Shown: positions 35,430 to 46,984 of the stretch, one piece after another
Layout: each line of letters begins with the position of its first letter
Position numbering within the stretch: position 1 is the first letter of the stretch
Assembly (NCBI GenBank): GCA_030737875.1
Contig: CM060926.1
Location: forward strand, 321,909,922-321,973,921
From: Allium sativum
Lineage: Eukaryota; Streptophyta; Magnoliopsida; Asparagales; Amaryllidaceae
Direction: 5' to 3'
Length of the DNA: 64,000 nt
Program-made: the position numbers and the translations under genes
The notes under the pieces: model-generated
What the model was told of the DNA's origin: nothing
What the model saw: only the letters and a program-made list of their open reading frames with translations
Databases searched by the model: none

Positions 35430-36020
35430 TTAAATAAACATAATCGCCAACGCAAACGATATATCCCTTCTTCTCGCATCAGCATAACTTTTCTGTCGGC
35501 TCTGTGCAGTTTTCAATCGCTTCTTAATGAAATCGACTTTATCCGATGCTTCTCGAATCATATCAGGCCCTAACACAAGTCTGTTGCCAGGTTCTACCCA
35601 ACATGCGGGAGATCTGCACGGTCTATCATATAAAGATTCAAATGGAGACATTCCCAAACTTGCTTGATAGCTATTGTTGTAAGAGAATTCGGCTAAATGT
35701 AAGTGATCTTCCCATGAGCCTCCAAAATTTATAACGCTAGCTCGTAATAAATCTTCTAGAATTCTATTCACCTGCTCGGTTTGGCCGTCTGTCTGAGGGT
35801 GATAAGCGGTGCTTAAATTCAATTTGGTCCCCAATTCTGCCTGGAATGCTTCCCAGAATTTGCTAGTAAACAGGGGATCTCTATCACTGACTATATTGAG
35901 TGGCACTCCATGAAGTTTAACTATTTCTTTGAAGTAAATCTGTGCTAGACTTTGAGCCGTTCTGTTGGATCGGACAGGTATGAAATGGCAGTCTTTGTGA
36001 AGCGATCTACGATTACCCAT
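35430..36020 (-). pseudogene. Integrase core segment, internal copy 2
   Basis: After the frameshift near 35990, this frame carries the catalytic core from [20 protein letters not shown]. It has SDRD with D46 and the catalytic glutamate E82 (TEQV), at the standard 35-residue spacing. It loses frame at DISFA (near 35452), where copy 1 continues with IGDYVYLRVS. The first ten residues are out of frame and not part of the protein. Confidence 0.88.
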
Positions 36021-38962
36021 ATAACGTCGTTTCGTTTCTTAGTTCGAGGCAGGCCATCGACGAAGTCCATCGAGATTTGTTCCCACTTCCATCCTGGAAT
36101 TTCTAAGGGTTGTAATAATCCAGCCAATTTCTGCTGATCACTCTTAACTAGCTGACAAGTGGGGCATCTGCTAACATATAATGAGATATCTCTTTTCATC
36201 GCCTTCCACCAGAATGTGCGTTTGATATCGTAATACATTTTGCTCACACCGGGATGGATACTTAATTTGGACTTGTGGCATTCATCACGCACTTCTCTTT
36301 TTAGCTCGGAAATGTCGGGAACACAAATTCTTCCTTTTAATCTCAAAACCCCCTCACTATCCACTTGGAAGCTGGAGTCTATGCCTTCATTGATCCTTTT
36401 GATCATTACTTTTACAAAATTATCCTCTCTTTGAAGGGTCGAGATCCTGCCTATTAATGAAGACGTGATGATAAAACTGGCAATGATTTCATTCTTTCTG
36501 CTGAGCGCATCTGCTACAACATTGGCTTTCCCTGGAGTGTATAGAATTTCAAAATCATATGCCGCAAGGAATTCTAACCAACGTTGTTGCCTCAAATTTA
36601 GATCTTTTTGACAGAAAAGATATTTCAAGGATTGATGATCGGTGTATAGTTCAAACTTCTCGCCCTGTAAATAATGCCTCCAGATTCTTAAAGCGAACAC
36701 GATAGCTAATAACTCAAGATCATGAGTTGCATAGTTCCTTTCATGTGGCTTTAGCTGACGGCTGGCATAAGCGACCACTTGGCCCTTTTGCATTAACACT
36801 GCGCCTAGCCCTCTAATAGAAGCGTCTGTCCATACAGTCAAGTCTTGGCTGCCTTCTATAATGGTCAATACTGGAGAGGTTGTCAACTTCAGTTTCAACT
36901 CCTGGAAAGCTTCTTCACATTCGGGAGTCCATTTGAATTTCTCATGCTTCGTTGTAAGCTTTTTCAATACACCAGATATCTTTGAAAAATCCTGAACGAA
37001 TTTCCGATAGTAGCTAGCCAATCCAAGGAAACTTCGAACTTCTGTGGGGGTAGTAGGTTGTTTCCAGTTCTGAATCTCTGTAATTTTGCTTGGGTCTACA
37101 GCAATTCCTTCTTTCGATACGACATGGCCTAGGAATTTAACTTCATTCTGCCAGAAGACACACTTAGAAAATTTAGCTTTCAAGACATTTCTCCTTAGAA
37201 TTTTCAACACTTGCTCTAAATGTTTTGCATGTTCGTCTTCCGACTTGGAGTAGATTAAAATGTCATCGATGAAGACTAGAACAAATTTATTCAATACACC
37301 ACGGAACACTCTGTTCATAAGATCAACGAAGTATGCCGGAGCGTTACACAAGCCGAACGGCATTACTAACCATTCGTAGAATAAATCGGGACCCCTAAAG
37401 GCTGTCAAAGGAACACAGTCTTCTGCTATACGCAATTGGTGGAAACCTGTAGCTAGGTCCATTCTGGAGAATATTGTTGCTCCATTCAATTGATCTAACA
37501 GATCATCTATTCGGGGCAAGGGATATTTGTTCTTCTGTGTCTGTTTATTAAGATCTCGGTAATCAACACAAAGTCTTAGAGTACCATCTGATTTCGCGAC
37601 AAATACTACTGCTGCTCCCCAAGCTGAAAAGCTCGGTCTGATCAGACCTTTCCAAAGTAATTCTCGGGTTTGACTACTTAACTCTTCCTTTTCTTTTGGG
37701 GCCATTCTTCTTATTGGATGTACTACTGGTCGGGCGTTAGGAATTAGATCTATTCTAAATTCAACCTCTCTTTGTGGCGGTAAGTTTTCCACTTCTTCAA
37801 ACACATCCGCATAGTTTTTAACGACCGGTATCTTTTCTAATGAAGGGGGAGTAACTTCTAAAGAAGACCAAAATTCTGTTCTATTAATTGCTGAGCCAAG
37901 ACATGGTATACATATAGGTCCAAGCTTCGTTTCGACTTTAACGATTCTCTCGGCACATCTAACTTCGGCCTTATATTTTGTCAACCAGTCCAGCTCCAGT
38001 ATAATATCAAATTCAGAAAGGTCCATGACAATTACTTTAAAAGAGAACTTGTAGCAAGAATAAGAGATAGGCACCCTACAATATGAAATGAGACTAACAG
38101 AACCACCTATTGGGTTTTGAACTTTAATTGGTTCTTTAAGTTTTCCTTGTTTCAATTTTAACTTGTGAACAATGCTACCAGAAATGAAGCTACGTGATGC
38201 ACCAGTATCAAAAAGTACAGAAACAGGAATATTTTTAATGGTAAGGGTACCTCCCAAGACGTCGGGTTTACCTGATCCATCGGTGGTAGCTGGCGGGGTC
38301 TTCCCGTCATACACATGAGCCACTTGTGCATTCTGCTTCAGAGGATAGTTCCTGCTATAGTGCCCCTTCTTATGGCAGTTGTAGCATTCGGCTGAGTCAT
38401 TTGCCTTTGGCTTCCTTGGGGCTTTGCATACATTAGAAAAATGACTTGGCTTCCCACAGTTGTAGCAATTTCCTTTGGGGATCTTTGAAGGTTTCTGAGT
38501 AGTGGCCGGTGTAATGCTAGACTCGGGTTGATCTGTTGAAGCCTTGCGCTTGTTTCCAGCTTGGCTTTTGGCGCGGTGTTGGCTAGCGTGCCTTTCATCC
38601 ATATCTTCATAATTGCAAGCCATTTCTACTAATTCTAAAAAGGAGAGTTTGATGTTGCTCATAGCTCTGTCATGGTACTTGCGCTTTAGCCCAAATATGA
38701 ATCTCTTGTTCTTTGCTTTGTTAGTCATAATCAGCTCCGGAGCATAGCGCGAAGACTGGGTGAACTTATTAAGGTAATCCTGAATAGAGAGATCTCCTTG
38801 CTGGAGATTAGCAAACTGTTCTCGCATCCTCTCTAGAGCCTGTTCAGGTACAAACTTCTCATTGAACATAGTTTTGAATTGCTCCCAGGTTCTGACAGTA
38901 CCCGCTGCATCCTCTGAGGTAATGGCACCCCACCACAGCTCTGCTTCGTCTTGAAGAGCCAA
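35945..38962 (-). CDS. Longest surviving frame: gag C-half, protease, RT, RNase H, integrase N-part (1005 residues)
   Basis: Gag capsid remainder lies at residues 5-130. Zinc knuckle 1 ([14 protein letters not shown]) is at 166-179. Knuckle 2 is near 193-206, but its last cysteine is tyrosine (SRNYP). Protease DTGAS is at 252-256. RT runs about 420-605 with FIDD at 564-567. RNase H runs about 705-820 with D713, E750, D775 and D818. The integrase zinc finger is H896-H903-C933-C936 and the first catalytic aspartate is D966. The frame goes wrong after about residue 991 through a lost base (near 35990). The nominal start at 38962 is only the first start-type codon after an upstream frameshift; the real start is 39243. 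The RT and RNase H active sites are complete. Confidence 0.9.
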   Translation of the reverse strand: MALQDEAELWWGAITSEDAAGTVRTWEQFKTMFNEKFVPEQALERMREQFANLQQGDLSIQDYLNKFTQSSRYAPELIMTNKAKNKRFIFGLKRKYHDRAMSNIKLSFLELVEMACNYEDMDERHASQHRAKSQAGNKRKASTDQPESSITPATTQKPSKIPKGNCYNCGKPSHFSNVCKAPRKPKANDSAECYNCHKKGHYSRNYPLKQNAQVAHVYDGKTPPATTDGSGKPDVLGGTLTIKNIPVSVLFDTGASRSFISGSIVHKLKLKQGKLKEPIKVQNPIGGSVSLISYCRVPISYSCYKFSFKVIVMDLSEFDIILELDWLTKYKAEVRCAERIVKVETKLGPICIPCLGSAINRTEFWSSLEVTPPSLEKIPVVKNYADVFEEVENLPPQREVEFRIDLIPNARPVVHPIRRMAPKEKEELSSQTRELLWKGLIRPSFSAWGAAVVFVAKSDGTLRLCVDYRDLNKQTQKNKYPLPRIDDLLDQLNGATIFSRMDLATGFHQLRIAEDCVPLTAFRGPDLFYEWLVMPFGLCNAPAYFVDLMNRVFRGVLNKFVLVFIDDILIYSKSEDEHAKHLEQVLKILRRNVLKAKFSKCVFWQNEVKFLGHVVSKEGIAVDPSKITEIQNWKQPTTPTEVRSFLGLASYYRKFVQDFSKISGVLKKLTTKHEKFKWTPECEEAFQELKLKLTTSPVLTIIEGSQDLTVWTDASIRGLGAVLMQKGQVVAYASRQLKPHERNYATHDLELLAIVFALRIWRHYLQGEKFELYTDHQSLKYLFCQKDLNLRQQRWLEFLAAYDFEILYTPGKANVVADALSRKNEIIASFIITSSLIGRISTLQREDNFVKVMIKRINEGIDSSFQVDSEGVLRLKGRICVPDISELKREVRDECHKSKLSIHPGVSKMYYDIKRTFWWKAMKRDISLYVSRCPTCQLVKSDQQKLAGLLQPLEIPGWKWEQISMDFVDGLPRTKKRNDVIWVIVDRFTKTAISYLSDPTERLKV

Positions 38963-39243
38963 ATACCAAGTCGTGCTCTGTTGTTGGTTCCCATACCCAT
39001 GCCTTCAAAGATTTTCTCACAGGTCTTCAACCAAGCTATAGCCTCGGTCATTGTACCAGTGCCAGTAAAGGGTTTTACCCCAAGGTTCCTATACCTCTTT
39101 GCTACTTTGTCTAGCTCAAAGTCTTCGGGTGCTGGTGGCTGAACAATAGGGCCTTCCACAACTACGGGGATATTCCCCCGTCCTCCTGCTGCCTCTCCTC
39201 AGCCTCCACGGCCTCCTCTAGCTGCTGCTGCTCGTGTAGCCAT
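38833..39243 (-). pseudogene. gag N-terminal segment, internal copy 2
   Basis: The ATG at 39243 is followed by an Arg/Gly-rich start, a TGA at about codon 15, then gag capsid sequence including [17 protein letters not shown], a typical plant Ty3/gypsy gag stretch. A one-base loss near 38950 shifts the frame away from the ELWW..WEQFK..F segment, which continues in the 35945-38962 frame. Gag forms the virus-like particle in the cytoplasm. Confidence 0.85.
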
Positions 39244-39506
39244 CTAAGAGAATACTGTATAAGCAAGAAAAGAGTCAAGCTCACAGATTTGATAATTTTC
39301 ATAAATGATAAAGCAGGGGAATACAAGGAAAGATAATGATGATGTACTGATCAAATTGTTTTGCTAATTTGCTTAGCTCATTCTAGGACATTGCTAATCC
39401 TATCTCTAATGAGCTACTCACATTAGAACACTACTGATTCTATTCTGACGAGGTGTTTAATGTGTTAGATCCCGGAGCTAAGATTAACCAAAGCTCTGAT
39501 ACCAAC
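39244..39506 (-). promoter_or_regulatory. Untranslated leader and primer-binding site, internal copy 2
   Basis: TTGGTATCAGAGCTTTGG on the minus strand at 39488-39506 abuts LTR C with one base between. It is complementary to the 3' end region expected of initiator tRNA-Met. The leader to the gag ATG is non-coding. Confidence 0.88.
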
Positions 39507-42500
39507 TGTGACGATCCCAAAATCCGAGGGGCGGTATTAAGGATAATCATTGGAATATAACACATTAATCATCGTAGCAGAGAACAGATAATAGCAGAAA
39601 CAAAAAGTAGAATAATTTTACATGGATATGACAGCGGAATCACAACATGTAATAACATCAGAATAGCATAGCGTGGGATATAACTTAGTAAATAAAAGGA
39701 AAGTGATCAGTCATCATCGCCAGAGGCGGAATACGTACATGCAGTGAGACATAATAAGGTTATCAGTCTACGTCGCCGAAGGCGGAATAAATATACATAT
39801 AGTAAGAAATACGGAAAGTAAATCAGTCTGCATCGCCCGTGGCGGAATCATAATATAAGTACAGCAATGGCGGAAAATGTCAAAGTCATCTCTGTGAAGT
39901 CAGCCTCGCCATGAGCTAAAAATGCACTCTATGCAGCAGTGCAGAGCCAAAAACAACCTGTCACCTGTGTACTAGGTTGCCCGTCTGAAAATAAGGGCAC
40001 CCGCGTTTGCAAAGTGAAACAAACAACGAGTCAGTCATGGGGACTGGTATGAGGAATCTATTTAACAGTTAAACAACAGTAATAGCAAATCATAGGACCA
40101 CGCCCCTTTCGCGGAACGGGTTAACTCCAGTGATTGCTAGTGCATTTAAAACAAAGTAAATTCTTTTAAAACAACGCAATGCTTTTAAAAAGAATGAAGC
40201 CATTATAAGACTCAGGTCCCATCACACAATGCAACGCAAGCCGGAGGATAGAGTTTTCCCTTATAATAGCCAAATATGCTTGATACATATAAAGCAAAAT
40301 CATTTGATATTATTACTAGTGCATATATGTTTCAAAAACGAATAGCATCATAAATATCAATCATAGACGGCATAAGTGCCCCATACCACAATGTCGCCAT
40401 ACTAGTTCTACAATCAAGTCCGTTATTTCGTATTGGAAATTGGATTTCCGTCATGATTCGAGGCAAGGGTCAAGCTCCTCTCTGCTTCGAGACACTCTAG
40501 CAAATGCCTCGGGACTACGCACTCTGGGTAACCCCTGGATGCTTCAGGGCCGGTCCTCTCTTACGTTTGAGGATTATTTATTCCTGAACACTCGTTTCCC
40601 GGTCCTTATAGACCTATAATCGAGGCGCCTCGCTTTTCAACAACCACAAAGGTGAAAAGCAGATATATATATGTCAGGGTTGGTAAGTCACTGACACCAC
40701 CATAGCTAGAAAGAAACGTCGTGCTCTCCCTGCAGTCCGTATCCCGTCTTTAACTCATACCGGGGTGTGAGGCTCGCGAATCCACGAAATACACAAAGCT
40801 AGGCCACGTAGACCGTGCTTTGATCATCATCTACAAGACTTTGCTTTGCAACAGAAGCCTTGATCACAGCATCTTGGCATGCCACATAGGCTGTCCACTC
40901 CATACGATTGATTTCCATCGATATATAACCCCTGAGCTCGTGCGTCTCAGAGAAGGGCATTAGGCAAAAGAATAAATTCTCCGCCGCCAAACAGATATAT
41001 ATTTAACAGAGATCAATCAGTATAGAACAAAATCCAATGTTAGACACACAATCCATTTACAAGTCCGTTCTGGGTCTGAACGAAACCAGAGGCGTTTAAT
41101 TCCTCGTATATCCGTCCAATCAACACATACGTTTAGACGGCTACTACTTCCGTCCCCTTCCGGTAGCTACTCCGGTCAGGAACCTCAGTAGCGCCCAACC
41201 AACCGATATGAAGATCGTCGGTCTTGAATCGTCCTTGCATTTTCCAATTCGAATCGCTCGATAAATTATTTGAAATGAGGGTTAGCTCGGCCTTTTCAAA
41301 TAATCCACGTCATTAGAATTTAAATCGATTCTTTCTATGATTATATTATTCGACATCCATCCTTCGGTTCTTTAGTGTTATTTTCTTGTCATACACATAC
41401 AACCATCAAATATCAAACAATTCAAGCCCAATTAGTTTATTTGCAATCTATGTTGCTAATTATATTTTATAACGATTTTTCGCCATTTTTATCTATTTAA
41501 AAATGGCCATATTTAATTAAACGACGTTTCAGGTCGTGCCATGGCACTGACGCTGTTTTTCACCTAATTTGTTTTACACATATCGGAAAATGTAACCGTT
41601 GGATTTCTACGAAGTCTATATCAGTGGGAAGGTATTCCCAAAGCGAACCCAACGGTTCCAGTTTCGTGAGAATCCGACGGTCGGATCTTCCACACTAGTC
41701 GTTTGAAGTTACGGTTCCAAAATTCGAACTGCAGCGTCGTTATTCGATTTAATTATATTTATATTTATATATAAATATAAACGATTCTGGCGCTGTTTTT
41801 CTTTAGATTTGAATTAAACATTCCGGACAATCCAACCGTTGGATTTTTACAAGGTTGGTGCCGTTGGGAAGATATTTCCAAGGCGAACCCAGCGGTTGCG
41901 GTTTCGGGAAAATCAGATGGTCGGATTTCTCGTACTAATCGTTTCAAATTACGATTCCGAAACACGAACTGCACGGCCACTATTTCCTTTAATTATACTT
42001 ATATTTATATATATATAAATATAGTTCAATCTATAATTTCAACTATAGTCCATTCTATATTTTCAACTTCGTTTACGCTTCAAATATTTCACTAACGCCT
42101 TAATATTTCGAAAAATTTCGCCATAACCTCCTTTGTACGGGGAGGGGTTTGGAAATTTATTGTGCCGTATTAGGTACCCAATAAATCCTAAAATGCATTC
42201 ACATATTTATAGTGATATATTTTGGTGTTTACGGGGGAGCATGTATAGATAATCACTCCAGAGAATAAATTCTCGTCACCCCGTTTCCGTGTGGAAATAA
42301 ATAGTCCATGTGCCGTATCTAATAACTAGAGCGATGTGGTTATTGTCAACTCTAGACCCGTGTGGGGTTTTTGTTAATCTGGCAATTTATCGTTATAATT
42401 TATATAGTCCATATCAGTCATCAGTTCAACCTGTAGTATATAGTCATCGCCATACAAGCCTCTTGCTTGTATGGTAAACCTTCCACCTCGTCACACAAGC

Positions 42501-42978
42501 TCCAGTTGCTTATGTGGAATATGATGAAGTATGCCTATGGTCAAGAAGTACGCCATGTAGTGTAGTTCAAAATTAATTGTTACTATCCTATGGCGTTATT
42601 TATTATTTCACACAGAATAACCAGCACTCTGCATCCAATGGCATTCACAGGAGTTGATATATAAATAAAATTGCGCAGCCAACTCATCAAGGTTTACCTA
42701 TTTGTCGGGCACGCAAATAATTTCTTTACTCTACAGCTAATCCATTTTTCCTGTTCAACACATGTATATATATGCAGAACAAAGCTAATAATAATATTTC
42801 TAGCAAACTATCATTTATTTCAACACGTGTGTATTTTTATCTAAGCGTATACATGATAAAAGAAATATTTTTATCATCAAAAATATTTATTTAACACGTG
42901 AATGTTTTTAACACTTCATGTTCACAATAAAGGTGTAGTTTTTATTGTTGATTCATTTTATTTTAAAATGCGATAACA

Positions 42979-43417
42979 TTCAACACATGAATTTCAACTT
43001 GACGAACAAATTGCAATTCAACACATGAATATTATATATAGTTTGTATATATATAAAAATGTGATTTTTATCACTAAAGCCATTTGTTTAAATTCAAATA
43101 ATATTCAACACATGAATTTCAACTCAACGAATGAATTGCAACTCAACACATGAATATTCGATATAGTTTGTATATATATAAAAATGTGATTTTTATCGCT
43201 AAAGCCATTTGTTTAAATTCAAATAATATTCAACACATGAAATTCAACTCAACGAATGAATTGCAACTCAACACATGAATATTCGATATAGTTTGTATAT
43301 ATATAAAAATGTGATTTTTATCGCTAAAGTTATTTGTTTAAATTCAAATAATATTCAACACATGAATTTCAACTCAACAAATGAATTGCAACTCAACACA
43401 TGAATATTCGATATAGC
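42979..43417 (-). repeat. 125-bp tandem repeat in LTR C
   Basis: The same repeat and copy number as in LTR A and LTR B. Confidence 0.88.
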
Positions 43418-44558
43418 ATATGTAATTTATTTCAACGAATGAAAATTATTCTAACACATAAATATTTCAGAAAATTTCGGCAGCATAACGGCAGGGTAGT
43501 TAAAACCGGGACCGTCCCTAGTACGGCTCCTCGCTCTACCTTAAAACCTCGCGGTTTTTGACAATGGGGATCATGCATCTAGTTCGCACGCAGGCGGCAT
43601 GTTTTGTTTTCAATTCCACAATCCTATTCTATTTTGTTTCAACCACAAGAGGGTATTTTTCAACCACAAAGGTATTTTTCAACCATAAAGGTATTTTTCA
43701 ACCACAATATCAACCACAAACAATTATTTCCAACCATTCGTCATACCATATAATATCACGTCAATCACAAGCAATAAATATCGTCCATGGTATGTGGACG
43801 AGGGGAGTGTGTATATATATATATATATAATAATTCACTTGCGTTTCATCACAATTCAAAGCATATATGTTTCATTCAATGCTTGTATAATTTATACATC
43901 GCTAATATAACTTATACAACACATGTACATGAGGTATACAATGCGTATATAATTTACACTTCGCTTATATAATTTATACAACACGATTTCATTCACACAA
44001 ATAGTTTAGATTCCTCACATTGGTTATTGCAGTGCTAAAAATCGTAGGAAGGTCAGAAAAATCCGCGGCTTCTTCTAGAATGTAGAGAGCCTCCTTGCGG
44101 TCACGGTGTCTCCTGTTTCATCAAATTTCGTTAAAGAACGAAAAGATATTATTTTTCAAAGTTTTGCAACGCTTTATGGTGTAAAAACAGTTTAAAATTA
44201 TATAACCCATTAGTTTTCAAACCTGCTCAAATTTAGGTTTTGATTTTTCTCTCGATTCGTTGCTCTATAGGTTGATCAGATTGTCGGACGTCGTCGAGGG
44301 AGGTAAGAGCTTTCTGGCGCCACCAGTCTCCCCCAGTTCGACGTCGAGATGAACCCTGGGCGGCGGCTTAAACGTGCCGACTTTGGAGCGTCAGAACTCG
44401 ATGGCGGCGCCTCTGATGGTGGCGAGACTGGGTCGAATATGGAGAGGGGACTAAGGCGGTCAGAAGCTTTAACTGGCGGAGGCGGCGAAATCGACTGAGG
44501 CAGCGGCAAAGTCGATGAGAAGCTTCGTGCTTCCTGAGTCGTCCAAATCGCTGGCGGC

Positions 44559-44616
44559 TAGGGTTTCCTTCGTAATTTTTTTTTAAAGAAAAATTCCTAT
44601 TGGTCCGAGCTTTATA
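44559..44616 (-). promoter_or_regulatory. Candidate LTR promoter, LTR C (5' LTR)
   Basis: TATAAA on the minus strand at 44616-44611 and AAACCCTA at 44566-44559. As the 5' LTR, this copy would drive transcription of the array if active. Confidence 0.5.
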
Positions 44617-45418
44617 GGAAGTTTTAAATAGTGTTTTTGCAAACGGACTCCTTTTTAAACCCAACGACTGTCGCCCCTAGCTAAATACCCCCATTCCGGA
44701 CACAATGGGATATGCTTCGTTGGCCAATTCGACTGTTACAGTCAGTTATTTTTCAATTTAAAATAAAAAAAAACATTCGATATTTAATTTAAACGTACAT
44801 TTCAATTTTCCCGGGCCACAAACTGAATCGAAAAATTCCAGAAAAATAAATCTAGCTTTGCTTTGACGATACGGTCCTAACAAAACCAGTTTCATCGAAT
44901 TCTGAGCTCGTTTGAAAAGCGACCATTTTTAGGTCGACCCATTTTAACAGAATTTGACCAATCACATTTTCTTTTGCCCCGCTCACATACTAGCTTCAAA
45001 AATTATGAAATTTGAAATTTAGCAATAATTTGACATCCCAGACCCAACAAAAGTGGTTTCGTTGAATTCCGAGGTCGTATGCAAAATATCAATTTTCAAG
45101 GGCTATATATGCTATATAGCGACCTTTCTGAAAATTCATTTGGCCATAACTTTTTATTTCCGTTATGAAATTTCGATTTTTCGGATTCGTTAGAAAGGTA
45201 TTCATAAACAGATTTAAATATTTTCAGTTTTGCTAAAATCCGTTATATTTTCCACCCGGTACAGTCAGACAAAGTTTATATTCAAAATTTCAAACTGCAA
45301 TACTATACCCAATTCTATATTTTATTGAAATAGGCTATTTCAACAATTCAAATTCTTTGGTAATAACCTAATTTAAAAATTTTAAACTGGTTCACTTTTT
45401 CCGGGTTATTACACAATG

Positions 45419-45914
45419 CATGTATACACATACTACCACTACCATATTGTTAGGTATTTTGCCTATCTTGGCATAACTTAGTTCACTTATTATTTGCGTA
45501 CTGCTCGACCATGAAAATTTTGAATATATTTTATTAGGCTGGTTCAGATTTCCAACTTGCAGTTGTACTGCATTCGAGAGGGCCTACTTGGGTTTTAAAA
45601 AAAATAACCTATGTCCTATATTAAAGCCTGCCTATTATTTTGCACACCAAAAACTAAGTATTTGGCACACACAATCTGCTGTTTGAAACTTGGAATATAT
45701 GCACCTGCATATTGGACTAAGAACGTATGTATGTATTCTCATCCATGTATATGTGTCTCAAAATCCATATATGCCAATGAATTGAATCATATGCTTTCTT
45801 AAGTTAAATACTTGAATTATATACCCTATCTTGTTGTAAAATTGAATATGCACTACATATCCATATTTTTCATGTGTTCACGTATAACTATATATATGAG
45901 TATACATATTTATG
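45419..45914. other. Right flank of the array, nothing recognised
   Basis: AT-rich sequence contiguous with 3099-3488 before insertion. Only short low-complexity frames are present. Confidence 0.5.
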
Positions 45915-46973
45915 TGTTAAAATCCAATTTAGATCTCAACACCAAAGGTGCAAAAATTGCACTCCACCAATTGGTAAGAAAAGTGGCCACAATTCACAAT
46001 AAAAGTAAAGAGATAAAAATTTTATAGTGGTTCGATCTTAGGACAGATGTACATCCACTTTCTCAACAATTTTCATTATCACTTCAAAGGTTGCAAGTCT
46101 AAGATTACACAAAAGTACATTCATATTGCTCATCACACAATAGCTTCACTCAAATCTACACAAACTAGGGGTGTAGTAGTTGAATTCCACAATATGCAAA
46201 GAGAGTGATGGAGAATCTTCAATTTTTAGGATGCTTGATCACCCGTGGTTGATTCCATAATGAACTTAAAGTTTGATCTTCAATTGAAGGTGTTTTTAGA
46301 GATAGAAATCACTTAAGAATGCTCAAGAAATATTTGGGTAGCCTTTCGGGGTCAAGAAATTCGGTCCCCCCACAATGAAGGAATGAGGGGGGTATTTATA
46401 GGTGAGACTCAAGCTAGGTGGCAATTCTGTAATTATCATGTTCATGCTTTAACCCACCGGGCGACCTAAAGACCTCAAGCTAGTGCGGCACGATCTAAGA
46501 TCACCAAGCAAAAGGCAGAACGGACTAAAAAGGCGGAGCGACCCGAAATTATTTGGGAAAAGACGGAATGGGTTAGAGCTATATGGAGCAATCTAAATTC
46601 CTCTTATTGGATGGCGGCGCAGCCCAAGCTAGCACAAAATGGGCTAAAGCAGGATGGAGCAGCCCAAAGTCTTCTTTTTGGATGGCGGCACGGGCTAAGG
46701 AGATTTCTGATATGAGGCGACTTGTGCTAAGGAAATGCGGAGCGAGCTAGACTCCCAGCAGGTTAAAGGATTTGAAATGTTGAGCAATTTTCACGAGCTA
46801 AGAGAAGGGGACTCAAAAAGCTTGGCGACCCATACCACGTGAGCTGACTAGAGCACTGTAATGACCTAAATACTTGTAATGGGATAAACCAATGAAAAGC
46901 TCTGCTACGACCTAAGGGCTTATAACGACCCAAACACATTTATTACTTTTGATCCATATTGTATGGATTAACA
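45915..46973 (-). repeat. Probable copia-type 3' LTR (1059 bp)
   Basis: Both ends carry TGTTAA/TTAACA termini. On the minus strand it contains CTATAAATACC (about 46403-46392), a leader, and near its end the phrase gatcgaaccac..ctttacttttatt, typical of plant Ty1/copia U5 regions. A purine run adjoins its start, so it is a 3' LTR. Flanking bases at the two sides do not match, consistent with that. U3 is full of degenerate gacctaa- and ggctaa-like motifs. Superfamily is inferred from TGTTA and leader style only. Confidence 0.6.
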
Positions 46974-46984
46974 TTTTCCCCTCG
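46974..46984 (-). promoter_or_regulatory. Polypurine tract of the copia-type element
   Basis: GAGGGGAAAA on the minus strand directly precedes TGTTAATCC. It lies beside an inverted repeat (46982-47015). Confidence 0.6.

Larger units (their letters stand above)
35017..39243 (-). pseudogene. gag-pol polyprotein, internal copy 2 (one stop, several frameshifts)
   Basis: This region matches the copy 1 polyprotein over its full length. The ATG at 39243 opens gag, but CGA has become TGA at about codon 15 (near 39200). One base is missing near 38950, one near 35990 and one near 35452, and an added G near 35040 alters the last residues. The pieces are listed separately. The fused gag-pol order and spacing are intact. 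Activity would require correction or complementation, so this copy is dead as it stands. Confidence 0.92.
3489..45413 (-). mobile_element. Ty3/gypsy chromovirus array LTR-internal-LTR-internal-LTR in one CAATG duplication
   Basis: Three LTRs of about 5.9 kb (A 3489-9408, B 29002-34911, C 39507-45413) alternate with two internal regions of nearly equal length: 34912-39506 is 4595 bp, and 9409-10405 plus 25402-29001 is 4597 bp after removing a nested insertion. All parts face the minus strand. Every LTR has TG..CA ends (TGTAATAACCCGG at its start, GGGATC[A/G]TCACA at its end). A tRNA-Met primer site adjoins B and C on the internal side, and a purine tract precedes A and B. Only the outermost LTR ends are flanked by target duplications. 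The polymerase order (RT, RNase H, integrase, chromodomain) puts it among chromoviruses; clade Tekay/Del is the likely placement. Both polyproteins are broken, so no copy is autonomous. Confidence 0.93.
39507..45413 (-). repeat. LTR C, 5'-most LTR of the array (5907 bp)
   Basis: It is the 5' LTR of the array in element orientation, starting at 45413 (TGTAATAACCCGG) and ending at 39507 (GGGATCGTCACA). It has the full set of modules. The CAATG duplication at 45414-45418 directly follows. By eye it carries fewer private changes than A or B in the parts compared. Confidence 0.93.

Noticed and set aside
3489..45413. Interpretation as two independent neighbouring insertions sharing a border
   Set aside because: Only the outermost LTR ends have CAATG, and inner LTR ends abut primer or purine tracts on both sides, so LTR B belongs to both units.
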